This document shows, one piece after another, positions 9,188 through 17,105 of a stretch of 64,000 bases of DNA; the stretch's first letter is position 1; every line of letters begins with the position of its first letter. Under the pieces are notes generated by a model, which saw only the letters and a program-made list of their open reading frames with translations, searched no databases and was not told the DNA's origin. The position numbers and the translations under genes were made by a program. The stretch is from Thalassomonas actiniarum (lineage in GTDB: Bacteria; Pseudomonadota; Gammaproteobacteria; Enterobacterales; Alteromonadaceae), in assembly GCF_000948975.2 (NCBI RefSeq), contig NZ_CP059735.1:5144603-5208602 (forward strand). Direction: 5' to 3'.

Positions 9188-10360
9188 CTACAAATAGCTG
9201 AGCCAGACCTTTTCCGGATGGCGGCGCTTGTAATTGTCATACCAGTGGCACAAGGGATACATCAGCAAGACAATAAAGATCCAGATCAGATAAGTACTGG
9301 TGAGATCCACGCCATAACCGCGTAATTCCGTCACCATGCCGATAAAGTGATCCAACACCATCACAGAAGCATCATACCCCTGCAACACCGCCGCCAACAT
9401 AGCGCCGAGATGGATAACATACAGATGCAGCAGATAATAAAACATAGGCACCCGCCCTATCTTGATCAGGGGCACAGTCCAGCGGCCTTGCACTTTTTCC
9501 AGGGCGGCCAGCAGCAAAAAGGCCGGCCCCAGGGTTACCAGCAGATATAACAGCGACGGCGGATATTTACTGACATTAAAAAATGACATCAAACTCATGG
9601 CCGGCGTTGCCATCTGCTGCCATAAACGGGCATCGCCATAGAGGTTAAAATAGCGTAATACCAAAAACGTCAATATCGAAAAAACGGCCAGCTGACATAA
9701 TAATTTCAACCGGTTTGCCTGAGCAACGTCCTGGCGGTAAATGCGGCCAAAATAATAGCCCAACAACATCACCCCGGCCCAGGGCACGATGGGATAGGCA
9801 ACCACCAGCGTCATATCATCAAAACGGATCACATCCCTGTGGTGCAGGAAAATCCAGATATTTGACCATAAAGTGCCCAGCTGCGGGCTGACACCATCAA
9901 GCAGGTTATGACCGGCCACCATCAGCAGGGCCAGGCTAAATCCGAGCTTGTGGGGTAAATGAATAAAGCCGGCAAGTAAGATCATGGATATGCCCAGCAC
10001 CCAGATCACCTGTAAATTGGTTTCCGTATAGTAAATATTAAAGTCCCAGCCAAATTTGACTAAGGTCACTTCCAGGATCACCAGCCAGATACCCCGTTTA
10101 ATCAACCAGGCCGACAAATCTTTTCGCGGCATTTTTTGCGCCATAAAAAAAGCCGAGGTACCGGCTAAAAAAATAAACACAGGCGCACAAAAATGGGTGA
10201 CAAAACGGGTAAAAAATATCGCCAGCGAGGTTTGCTCCAGATCCATGGGGTCGTAATAAAAAGTATCCCTGAAATAATAATCCCGGACATGATCCAGGGC
10301 CATCAACAACATGACCACCCCGCGCAAGATATCAATAGACTCGATTCGATTTGTTCTCAT
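9188..10360 (-). CDS. DUF1624/heparan-alpha-glucosaminide acetyltransferase-like membrane protein
   Basis: 390 residues with about ten hydrophobic segments. The N-terminus RIESIDILRGVVMLLMALDH, followed by FFTRFVTHFCAPVFIFLAG, is the hallmark of the DUF1624 family, related to lysosomal HGSNAT catalytic membrane domains that acetylate sugars across a membrane. The ATG at 10360 is chosen over an upstream TTG because GGAGGT lies 8 bp before it. Convergent with the sphingomyelinase-like gene. Substrate unknown. Confidence 0.85.
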   Translation of the reverse strand: MRTNRIESIDILRGVVMLLMALDHVRDYYFRDTFYYDPMDLEQTSLAIFFTRFVTHFCAPVFIFLAGTSAFFMAQKMPRKDLSAWLIKRGIWLVILEVTLVKFGWDFNIYYTETNLQVIWVLGISMILLAGFIHLPHKLGFSLALLMVAGHNLLDGVSPQLGTLWSNIWIFLHHRDVIRFDDMTLVVAYPIVPWAGVMLLGYYFGRIYRQDVAQANRLKLLCQLAVFSILTFLVLRYFNLYGDARLWQQMATPAMSLMSFFNVSKYPPSLLYLLVTLGPAFLLLAALEKVQGRWTVPLIKIGRVPMFYYLLHLYVIHLGAMLAAVLQGYDASVMVLDHFIGMVTELRGYGVDLTSTYLIWIFIVLLMYPLCHWYDNYKRRHPEKVWLSYL

Positions 10361-10642
10361 ATACAACCTCCAAATGGTCTCCGCCCGGGTAACACAGTCG
10401 GGCAGATAAATAATCCTTTATTCATTTGGCCACAGCTAAAAAGTGGCCGAACAAGCTAAAACAAAATTAACAGCACATTAGATCCATGGTTATGGAATTG
10501 ATCAGGGGCAATTTAGGCAGGAAAAGTCGGCAGACGAAATTCAACAAACATAAAATCCCTTTATGTATATAATCTTGTTGGGCTAAGATAACAGGCAGAG
10601 CATGAATTTCAATAGAAATCAGGCGGTAACTTAATTTCTCTT

Positions 10643-11368
10643 ATGAGCAAACCTTTACTGTGCTGTTTGCTGCTGAATTTACTCACCGCCGATATCGTAT
10701 TTGCCCGGCAAATAACAGATAGGCCCCAGCCGGCAACCTTGGTTTTTTCATCCCCGGACGATCCCCTTGCAGAACTTTCTGCCCGCATACTCAACCGGGC
10801 ATACCGGCGTTTAGGTATCCAAACCCAGGTACTGCAACAGCCTGCCGCCAGGTCCCTTGTCAGTGCCAACAGCGGCCAGCTCGACGGTGAAGTGAACAGA
10901 ATCGCCGGCATCAGCGGGAAATATACCAATTTACGCAGGATCCCGGTGCCGATTAATATCTTAGAAGGCAGCATGTTTATCCGCTCAGGCACCCTGGCAC
11001 CGGATGAAAAAAGCGGTTTATCCACCTATATTATCGGCTTACGCCGGGGGACTAAATTTGCCGAGCAATATACCCGGGAAATGAAACGCCAGTTAGTGGT
11101 TAGCAATAAGCAATTATTTTTATTGTTAGCCGGCGGCCATATCGATATCGCAATCACCTCAAGCCTGGAAGGCCAGGTCGCCATTAACAAATTACAATTT
11201 AAAAACATCAAATTACTGCAGCCGCCCTTTATCAAAAGACACTTATATCACTATCTGCATAAAAAGCATCAGGCGCTGATCCCTCAAATCGCCTCTATTA
11301 TTGAAGCCATGAGAGAAAGTGGCGAAATTGAGCAGCTCAAGGCAGAATATCTGGCAGAGTTTTTATAA
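10643..11368 (+). CDS. Periplasmic substrate-binding protein, SBP_bac_3-like
   Basis: 241 residues with a signal peptide ending near TADIVFARQ. The body resembles family-3 amino-acid-type binding proteins as they occur stand-alone in Alteromonadales: TLVFSSPDDPLAELSARIL, QLDGEVNRIAGIS, and a terminal IIEAMRESGEIEQLKAEY helix. No ABC permease or ATPase is adjacent, so it may be an orphan binding or signalling protein. Convergent with yedK, 39 bp apart. Confidence 0.75.
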   Translation: MSKPLLCCLLLNLLTADIVFARQITDRPQPATLVFSSPDDPLAELSARILNRAYRRLGIQTQVLQQPAARSLVSANSGQLDGEVNRIAGISGKYTNLRRIPVPINILEGSMFIRSGTLAPDEKSGLSTYIIGLRRGTKFAEQYTREMKRQLVVSNKQLFLLLAGGHIDIAITSSLEGQVAINKLQFKNIKLLQPPFIKRHLYHYLHKKHQALIPQIASIIEAMRESGEIEQLKAEYLAEFL

Positions 11369-11407
11369 CCGTTAACATGAAATCACGACAAAATAAGCGC
11401 AAATGCT

Positions 11408-11980
11408 TTATGCCGCTTCCACCTTAATCAGGTGATCATCAACGGCACCAAGCAAAGGTTCCAGCTGCGCCGGAGCCCCTCTGAGCCAATAGTCGATATG
11501 CTCAGGTAAAATCAATAACGGCATACGTTTATGATATAAAGCACAGAGATCATTTGGCTTGGTTGTCAGGGTAACCAATTGATTGGGCTGTCCGGCAAAC
11601 CACAAGGCCGCCATAAACAGCGGTTGTTCCCGGGCATGAGTGAACAGAAACTTTTCTTTTTTATTGGACTGGCTGTCGGTACGCCATTCATACCAGCCGG
11701 TCATGGGCACCAGGCAACGGTTAGTGGCATAGGCCTGTTTAAACGTGCTCTTTTGCGCCGCCGTTTCAGCCTGGGCATTAATCAGCAGGCGTTTAGCCCA
11801 GTCCGGCTTGATGCCCCATACCAGCTCTCCTTGCTGATAGCTGTTACCGTCGGCGGCAATGGCGGAAATAAACTGACTTGGGCACAGGTCGGTATTAGTA
11901 GTTGTACTGTAACTGATCCCCAGCAAGTCACTGACCCGGGCACTTAAGTGCTCATTGATAACACTAAAACGACCACACAT
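11408..11980 (-). CDS. yedK: SRAP/HMCES-type abasic-site shielding protein
   Basis: 190 residues beginning MCGRF, where Cys2 becomes the N-terminal nucleophile that forms a thiazolidine crosslink with abasic sites in single-stranded DNA. WYEWR supplies the conserved glutamate, and LCALYHKRMPLLI the catalytic histidine. Length and motifs agree with E. coli YedK. The gene stands alone between a convergent binding-protein gene and an unknown gene. Confidence 0.93.
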   Translation of the reverse strand: MCGRFSVINEHLSARVSDLLGISYSTTTNTDLCPSQFISAIAADGNSYQQGELVWGIKPDWAKRLLINAQAETAAQKSTFKQAYATNRCLVPMTGWYEWRTDSQSNKKEKFLFTHAREQPLFMAALWFAGQPNQLVTLTTKPNDLCALYHKRMPLLILPEHIDYWLRGAPAQLEPLLGAVDDHLIKVEAA

Positions 11981-12004
11981 ATCCTCTTCCTAACTTATTC
12001 AATG

Positions 12005-12400
12005 CTATTGCTTATGAATTTCACCGGTTTGTTCATCAACAAAACCATGGCACAAATAACCCGGTATCGGGCGTTTTTTCTTGTTTATCTGCAGAAAATG
12101 CTCATAACCGACGGAAAAAGCGAAAGGATTGGCATTATAGTCGGCATAATACTGATCCCGCCCCAATTTAGCTTCACTGACGCCGGAAGCAAAACCACTT
12201 AAAAAATCAGATCGGTTATTGAGTAATATAGTTGTTAAAGCATTTTCGTCGGCCACCAGTTCAAGCACGCCTTCGTCAATGAACTTATTGACCACAGAGG
12301 GATTAAAAACCCCGGTGTATTGCTCGGTTTCAGGATCGTAGCCAACGGCACTGGCGCCAATGTCTGAGCTTGTCTGTGTTTTTGCCTCCATTAAGGACAC
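12005..12400 (-). CDS. Uncharacterised soluble protein
   Basis: About 131 residues of acidic, soluble sequence without signal peptide or membrane helix; I recognise no domain. The C-terminal FASGVSEAKLGRDQYYADYN and the Cys/His in GYLCHGF stand out. A GTG at 12400 is preferred because GAGAG lies 6 bp upstream. ATG 12391 and TTG 12430 are alternatives. Same strand as yedK, 24 bp from it, so the two may be co-transcribed. Confidence 0.6.
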   Translation of the reverse strand: MSLMEAKTQTSSDIGASAVGYDPETEQYTGVFNPSVVNKFIDEGVLELVADENALTTILLNNRSDFLSGFASGVSEAKLGRDQYYADYNANPFAFSVGYEHFLQINKKKRPIPGYLCHGFVDEQTGEIHKQ

Positions 12401-12506
12401 AAAAAACTCTCTTACTTTTTTTGAAATCAATTTATATATCCGGTTTATTCTTCCTGCCCCATTTTATCAAAAGCTTAGCCCGGATCCCAATAACGAAAAG
12501 CAAGCC

Positions 12507-12798
12507 CCTTCCCTACTATCCATGACCCCTCGCATACAGCCTGAATGTCGCCGCTCTTTGTCATCCATGACACCGCGGCATACATACACCCTGAATTTCG
12601 CCGCTCTTTGTCATCCATAACACCGCGGCATACATACATCCTGAATGTCGCCGCTCTTTGTCATCCATGACACCGCGGCATACATACATCCTGAATGTCG
12701 CCGCTCTTTATCATCCATGACACCGCGGCATACATACATCCTGAATGTCGCCGCTCTTTATCATCCATGACACCGCGGCATACATACATCCTGAATGT
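12507..12798. repeat. Tandem array of an exact 50-bp repeat
   Basis: Five units start at 12551, 12601, 12651, 12701 and 12751 (CCGCTCTTTG/A, TCATCCATGA, CACCGCGGCA, TACATACATC, CTGAATGTCG), differing at only a few positions. A degenerate sixth unit runs from about 12507. There are no unique spacers. The last unit runs into a terminator hairpin. Spurious ORFs cross the array in several frames. Single diverged copies occur at 2368, 16086 and 33790. Confidence 0.95.
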
Positions 12799-12820
12799 AA
12801 AAAGCCCCGAAAGCGGGGCT
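12797..12820 (-). terminator. Terminator downstream of the small peptide gene
   Basis: On the minus strand AGCCCCG, CTTT, CGGGGCT gives a 7-bp GC stem followed by TTTTTA. It is about 55 bp past the stop of the small gene at 12875-13045 and bounds the repeat array. Confidence 0.85.
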
Positions 12821-12874
12821 GTTATTTTGGCGGTCAAACCACAATTTTTACAGCCAGGTGTTGGCTGAAAATAA

Positions 12875-13045
12875 TCAGGTGCAGTGAAGCACGTGAGCAG
12901 ATTCTGGATAACACTTATAATCAAAAGTGAACAGACAAGGTTCGCCGGATAAACCGCCTCCGACTTGAGGAGTCATTTCAGCAGGCAAACGCTTTTTATC
13001 CTGAGAAAGGTTTTTTAACTTCTTTTTATTTAATTTTAATTTCAT
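12875..13045 (-). CDS. Small leader-GGG-core peptide, candidate RiPP precursor
   Basis: 56 codons. The N-terminus MKLKLNKKKLKNLS is Lys/Leu-rich, followed by a linker with LPAEMTPQV, then G29-G30-G31 and a core (LSGEPCLFTFDYKCYPESAH, then VLHCT) with three Cys and several Ser/Thr. This architecture resembles the short KLxLNKKxLKxLS leaders of lanthipeptide-like orphan precursors common in marine Alteromonadales (family resemblance, from memory). AAGGAT lies 8 bp before the ATG, and a terminator follows. No lanthionine synthetase, radical SAM enzyme or peptidase-exporter is in the window, so maturation, if any, is encoded elsewhere. Confidence 0.65.
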   Translation of the reverse strand: MKLKLNKKKLKNLSQDKKRLPAEMTPQVGGGLSGEPCLFTFDYKCYPESAHVLHCT

Positions 13046-13270
13046 TTCAATATCCTTATGTTTCTGTTATTTCTTTAATATTCACAAATAGATAGCTCAT
13101 TATTTGCAATTTTCAACATAGCCAGCACTTGATGCCAAGTCAAGAAAAACAAACATTTATTTAACATAAAATAAACAGTCGACTTTTTATCAAAAATCTT
13201 TGCCTGAACTTTTCTGATAAATGATATAGTTATTCGTTGATTTGCCCTTTGCCAACCTAAAAGGAAAGTT

Positions 13271-14284
13271 ATGATAGATTTTCGTTCAGATACCGTAACC
13301 CGTCCCGATGCCAAAATGCGCCAGGCAATGGCCAATGCCGATGTCGGTGATGATGTCTATGGCGATGATCCTACGGTGAATGCCCTTGAAACCTGGGCGG
13401 CTAAGCGGCATGGTTTTTCGTCAGCCATTTTTTGCAGTTCAGGCACCCAGGCAAACTTGCTCGGCCTGATGGCGCACTGCGAACGGGGAGACGAGTATTT
13501 ATGCGGGCAACAGGCCCATAACTACAAGTTTGAAGGGGGTGGCGCTGCGGTATTGGGCTCAATCCAGCCGCAACCGATAGAAAATGAAAAAGACGGTACC
13601 CTCTCTTTCGACAAACTGCGCGCGGCAATCAAACCCATAGACCCGCACTTTGCCAAAACCACCTTACTCAGCCTGGAAAACACCATTAATGGTAAGGTGC
13701 TGCCACTCGACTATCTGGCCAGAGCCCGGGAGTTTGTCAATGAGCATGGCTTAAAGTTACACCTTGACGGTGCCCGGGTTTACAATGCAGCCAGTGCATT
13801 AGATGTTGATATTATTGAGATAGCAAAACATTTTGATTCCATGACCATCTGTCTCTCTAAAGGCCTGGGAGCACCGATCGGCTCTTTATTGTTAGGCTCA
13901 AGCGAGCTGATTGCTAAAGCCAGGCGCTGGCGCAAAGTGCTCGGCGGCGGCATGCGCCAGGTAGGCATACTCGCGGCGGCGGCCGAGATAGCCCTGAAAG
14001 AAAATCCTAAAAACCTGGCGCTGGACCATGAAAATGCCCGTTATCTGGGTAAACGCCTTAATGAAGTCACAGGCTTTGCAGTCAACCTTGAACATATTCA
14101 AACCAATATGGTATTTGCCAAAGTCAGTGGTGATATAGAAATGAAGGCATTAGCCGAACAGTTAAAAGCCAAAAACATCCTGATCACAGCAGCGAATCCC
14201 ATGAGGCTGGTAACCCATGCTGATGTCCAACAGGCGGATATCGATATTTTTATCAGCGAATTAACCTCCTTGCTCAGGAGCTAA
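13271..14284 (+). CDS. ltaE: Low-specificity L-threonine aldolase
   Basis: 337 residues, a PLP-dependent enzyme cleaving L-threonine/allo-threonine to glycine and acetaldehyde. MIDFRSDTVTRPDAKMRQAM is the canonical N-terminus. The PLP-binding lysine is K197 in CLSKGLGAP, with the supporting Asp in HLDGARVYNA. Full length. AAAGGAAAG precedes the ATG. Monocistronic, ending at a GC-rich hairpin. Confidence 0.95.
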   Translation: MIDFRSDTVTRPDAKMRQAMANADVGDDVYGDDPTVNALETWAAKRHGFSSAIFCSSGTQANLLGLMAHCERGDEYLCGQQAHNYKFEGGGAAVLGSIQPQPIENEKDGTLSFDKLRAAIKPIDPHFAKTTLLSLENTINGKVLPLDYLARAREFVNEHGLKLHLDGARVYNAASALDVDIIEIAKHFDSMTICLSKGLGAPIGSLLLGSSELIAKARRWRKVLGGGMRQVGILAAAAEIALKENPKNLALDHENARYLGKRLNEVTGFAVNLEHIQTNMVFAKVSGDIEMKALAEQLKAKNILITAANPMRLVTHADVQQADIDIFISELTSLLRS

Positions 14285-14299
14285 TCCAGATAAAATGAA

Positions 14300-14329
14300 G
14301 CCGCCGGGGAGAAGCTTCCCCCTGGCGGC
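14300..14329. terminator. GC-rich terminator-like hairpin between convergent genes
   Basis: GCCGCCGGGG pairs with CCCCTGGCGGC (one bulge). There is no clear T tract on either strand, so it may be a transcript-end stabiliser rather than a classic terminator. Confidence 0.5.
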
Positions 14330-14364
14330 CCCGCAAGGATACAGGTTATATCAACAAAGCCAGG

Positions 14365-14970
14365 TTAATTCAGCAAAGTTAATAGCTGGCTTTCCAGTTC
14401 CGCGCTAAAGTCGTCTTTACGAAAAACTATCTCCCCCCGGCGGTTTATCACCACCACATAAGGGTTTGCAAAGACCTGATAGTCGGTAAATATTTTATTT
14501 TTCCGATCCCAGATACTCGGCGCCGTAATGGCAAACCTTTCGATATAACGTTTTACATGAGCTTCATCAACATAGTAACCCTTCACCACTTGCAACCAAT
14601 CCAATTTGTCGGCATATTTTCGGGCCAGGCGATTAAACTCGGCGATTTCTTGCTGACAATTGGGAAAATGCGGCAACGGACATAGGCTGTCGGCAAACAT
14701 CAGCACCAGCGGCTTATCGCTGCCACCACTATAATCAAACGCTTTTTTATTTAAAGTTTGCCCATGGATGCCGGGCGCTTTGATTCCGGAATTCTCATGA
14801 ACTGCCGGTGCCAATTCCGACGCCGATAAACGGCGTAAATGGTCGTGCAAGTTGTTGGCATAAACCGGCTTAACCAGGAAAAAGCTCAACAGCAGCAATA
14901 AGCAAAACAGCATCAACTCCATCGCCATTTTTCCAGCCGGAGCTTTAGCATTAAGCATTAAATGTTTCAT
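14365..14970 (-). CDS. Thioredoxin-fold redoxin, last gene of thiol-redox operon
   Basis: 201 residues. A membrane segment or signal anchor at about 17-38 is followed by an AhpC/TlpA-like domain: VLMFADSLCPLPHFPNC, where the usual CxxC is replaced by two cysteines spaced C-x7-C; then FANPYVVVINRRGEIVFRKDD with the cis-Pro region. It would act in the periplasm. The start overlaps the upstream gene's stop by 4 bp (ATGA), showing translational coupling. The wide cysteine spacing makes ordinary disulfide reductase activity doubtful. Confidence 0.75.
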   Translation of the reverse strand: MKHLMLNAKAPAGKMAMELMLFCLLLLLSFFLVKPVYANNLHDHLRRLSASELAPAVHENSGIKAPGIHGQTLNKKAFDYSGGSDKPLVLMFADSLCPLPHFPNCQQEIAEFNRLARKYADKLDWLQVVKGYYVDEAHVKRYIERFAITAPSIWDRKNKIFTDYQVFANPYVVVINRRGEIVFRKDDFSAELESQLLTLLN

Positions 14971-15479
14971 TCGCTCTTCTCCTTAATCGCCGCTTCTTGC
15001 CCGGCAAAGGCTAAGACTGCCATCTGCGGCTGAATATCGGCGGCGCTTTGGCTGTAAAACTTCACCTTACCGTCTTGTCCGATCAATACCTGGGTCGGCT
15101 GGTGCCAGGCATTAAATAAACGGGATATTTGATGGTTTTCATCAAAAATCACCGGATAATCAATACCGAGATCTTTGGCCGCTTTTGTCACTGTCGCCAG
15201 GGTACTGTTCATGGCAGGGGCCAGCGCGATAAATTCTATCTGCTCCTTATATTGCTGATATAAGGCCAATGACCGGCTAATGCCCTGCGGCCGGTAAGGA
15301 TCAAAAAACAGCAGATAAAGCGCTTTATTTCTTAGGATTTCTTCGCTGTTAACCGCTTCTCCTTTAATATTTTCACTGTATAAAACCGGGGCCTGGCTGC
15401 CGCTTTCAAGCTCACCGGCGGCAACAGCCGCCGCCAGGCTAAAGGTAAACACGGGTAAAACCATTTTAAAAAACATCAT
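14967..15479 (-). CDS. Thioredoxin-fold protein lacking CxxC
   Basis: 170 residues with a signal peptide ending AAAVAAGEL. The thioredoxin fold is visible: SQAPVLYSENIKGEAVN, YLLFFDPYRPQG where a CxxC would stand, and QPTQVLIGQDGKVKFYS with the cis-Pro strand. The mature part contains no cysteine at all, so it cannot be a classical thiol oxidoreductase; a binding or chaperone role in the relay is inferred. AGGAGAGA precedes two adjacent ATGs. Third gene of the operon. Confidence 0.75.
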   Translation of the reverse strand: MMFFKMVLPVFTFSLAAAVAAGELESGSQAPVLYSENIKGEAVNSEEILRNKALYLLFFDPYRPQGISRSLALYQQYKEQIEFIALAPAMNSTLATVTKAAKDLGIDYPVIFDENHQISRLFNAWHQPTQVLIGQDGKVKFYSQSAADIQPQMAVLAFAGQEAAIKEKSE

Positions 15480-15499
15480 TCTCTCCTGATTGCTTCCGG

Positions 15500-16042
15500 T
15501 TAATCTTTGATTACGTTTAGTATTTTTTGCTGTAAATCGTCGGTGATCAGCGCCGACCTATGGATAATTTTCCCGTTTTTATCAATCAGGATATGCTGCG
15601 GCGTACCGGTGACATGAAATTTTTCGACCAGCTCCCCCGCCGCATCAAAACTAACGGGTACCGACAAGCGGCGCTTTTCCATAAACTTATTGACCCTGGC
15701 AATGGAGTCGTTCATGCCGACATTCACCGCCACCACATCAAGCTGCTCGCCATACAAGTCTTGTACCTGCTGCAGGTGCGGCATTTCTTCTTCACAATAG
15801 CTGCACCAGGTTGCCCAGAACTTAAGATAAATCGGCTTAGTAAGCGACTGCTTCAATACCAGCGACTTCCCCGCCAGTGTTGTCAGGGCAAACTCAGGGG
15901 CTTGTTGACCCGCCAGTCCTTGCCCGGCAGCTGCCGTATAACTGAAACTTGAGATCAGCAGCGCTAAGCTCAGTACTAATCCCCCCTTTTTTCGCACAGC
16001 CCGGGGGACATTTTTTCTTTTGCTAAAAAGGTCATTTTTCAT
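15500..16042 (-). CDS. TlpA/ResA-like periplasmic thiol:disulfide reductase
   Basis: 180 residues with an N-terminal membrane signal (about 21-38). The active-site motif WATWC80SYC83EEEMPHL is intact, with GTPQHILIDKNGKI as the cis-Pro strand. TlpA/ResA proteins reduce disulfides in exported proteins (cytochrome c maturation, copper-site assembly) and are recharged by CcdA/DsbD-type membrane carriers, one of which is encoded directly upstream. AAAGGA before the ATG. Confidence 0.9.
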   Translation of the reverse strand: MKNDLFSKRKNVPRAVRKKGGLVLSLALLISSFSYTAAAGQGLAGQQAPEFALTTLAGKSLVLKQSLTKPIYLKFWATWCSYCEEEMPHLQQVQDLYGEQLDVVAVNVGMNDSIARVNKFMEKRRLSVPVSFDAAGELVEKFHVTGTPQHILIDKNGKIIHRSALITDDLQQKILNVIKD

Positions 16043-16085
16043 TGCTTTTTCCTTTGTTTCTTAAAGTTAAAATAAGTTATTTCCA

Positions 16086-16112
16086 CCGCTCTTCGACGTC
16101 CTGTATATAAAA
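16086..16112. repeat. Short internal-deletion copy of the 50-bp repeat family
   Basis: CCGCTCTTCGACGTCCTGTA followed by TATAAAA joins the first and last parts of the repeat unit and ends exactly like the copy at 2409-2463 (TCCTGTATATAAAA). It begins one base past the stop of the DsbD-like gene, inside the thiol operon. Confidence 0.6.
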
Positions 16113-16113
16113 G

Positions 16114-16842
16114 TCAAAACAGGAGTTTTCCCGCTTCGGTCAGAAAATACTCTCCGGTTAAAACCATCAACAAGGCCATAAAAATTTTGCTGATATTGAG
16201 CCAGCGCCCGGACTTGGGTAAACGGGAGAACCATTGCGAAGAGAAGGCAAACAGCAGTAATAGTGAGCCCAGACCGTAGGCAAAGATCACCATCAATACT
16301 CCGCCATAAACCAGGTCGCCCGTTGTTGCAATATACATAAGCAACATGCCCAATACCGGTGCCGTGCAGGGAGCCGCCACTAAGCCGGAAGCCGCACCGA
16401 TAAAAAATAATCTCAGGTAGGGATTCGTCAGTTTTCTCAGCCACTGCTGCCCCGGATACCACAGGGGGATTTTCAGGTAGCCCATCATAGACAAGGCAAA
16501 GATAAAACAGAGGTTGGCGATCAAAATATAACCCAGCGGAGAAGTCGATATTTCACCAAACATTTTGCCTGTGGCCGCAGCAAAAATACCCAGGCTGCCA
16601 TATACCAGTGCCAGCCCGGCAACATAAATCAGCGGACCGAAAAATTTTCCACCGGTACTTTTACTGCCTGCTTGATGACGGGTTTCCAGGGAAAATACAC
16701 CCACGGTAATGGGGATCATAGGATAAACACATGGCGTGGTGCTGGTGAGTAAACCGGCAAAATAAACCATGACCAGACTGATAAAGGAAAATTGTCCGGC
16801 GCTTAAATATGCCCCTATGCTTATTTCTATAAAGGTTTCCAT
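16114..16842 (-). CDS. DsbD/CcdA-like transmembrane electron carrier
   Basis: About 242 residues, essentially the membrane beta-domain of DsbD without the alpha and gamma domains. Six or more hydrophobic segments; the two redox cysteines lie in TTPCVYPMIPIT and AAPCTAPVLGML, matching the DsbD pair. It would pass electrons from cytoplasmic thioredoxin to the periplasmic redoxins encoded downstream. ATG 16842 is chosen over a TTG at 16854; no strong ribosome binding site is visible for either. First gene of the operon, divergent from the CadC-like receptor. Confidence 0.88.
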   Translation of the reverse strand: METFIEISIGAYLSAGQFSFISLVMVYFAGLLTSTTPCVYPMIPITVGVFSLETRHQAGSKSTGGKFFGPLIYVAGLALVYGSLGIFAAATGKMFGEISTSPLGYILIANLCFIFALSMMGYLKIPLWYPGQQWLRKLTNPYLRLFFIGAASGLVAAPCTAPVLGMLLMYIATTGDLVYGGVLMVIFAYGLGSLLLLFAFSSQWFSRLPKSGRWLNISKIFMALLMVLTGEYFLTEAGKLLF

Positions 16843-17105
16843 AACGGCTACCAACTCGTGAGGTAAGATGGCGCCAGTATGGGGAAAAGCGAGATAAAAC
16901 TTATGCCTGCAAGCTGATATTTACCTTATATTTTCCTGAAATTTAGCTAAAAACCCGCTGTACTCCTTATCATTGCTGGCTTTGTCAAAAATCACAGCCG
17001 AAAGGAAGAAAATAAAAAAATACTGTTTTTCCCTTGCTCCGGCGGTATCATATCGGCATCTATCGCGGCAATAATTCCGGTTAAGCTGACAGGCCAGAGC
17101 AATAC

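Noticed and set aside
12507-12798. CRISPR array
   Set aside because: Units are 50 bp end to end with no unique spacers, and no cas genes are present.
12661-12924. Protein-coding ORF through the repeat array on the minus strand
   Set aside because: Its sequence is the repeat unit translated (a periodic CMPRCHG-type pattern) and overlaps the supported small gene in another frame.
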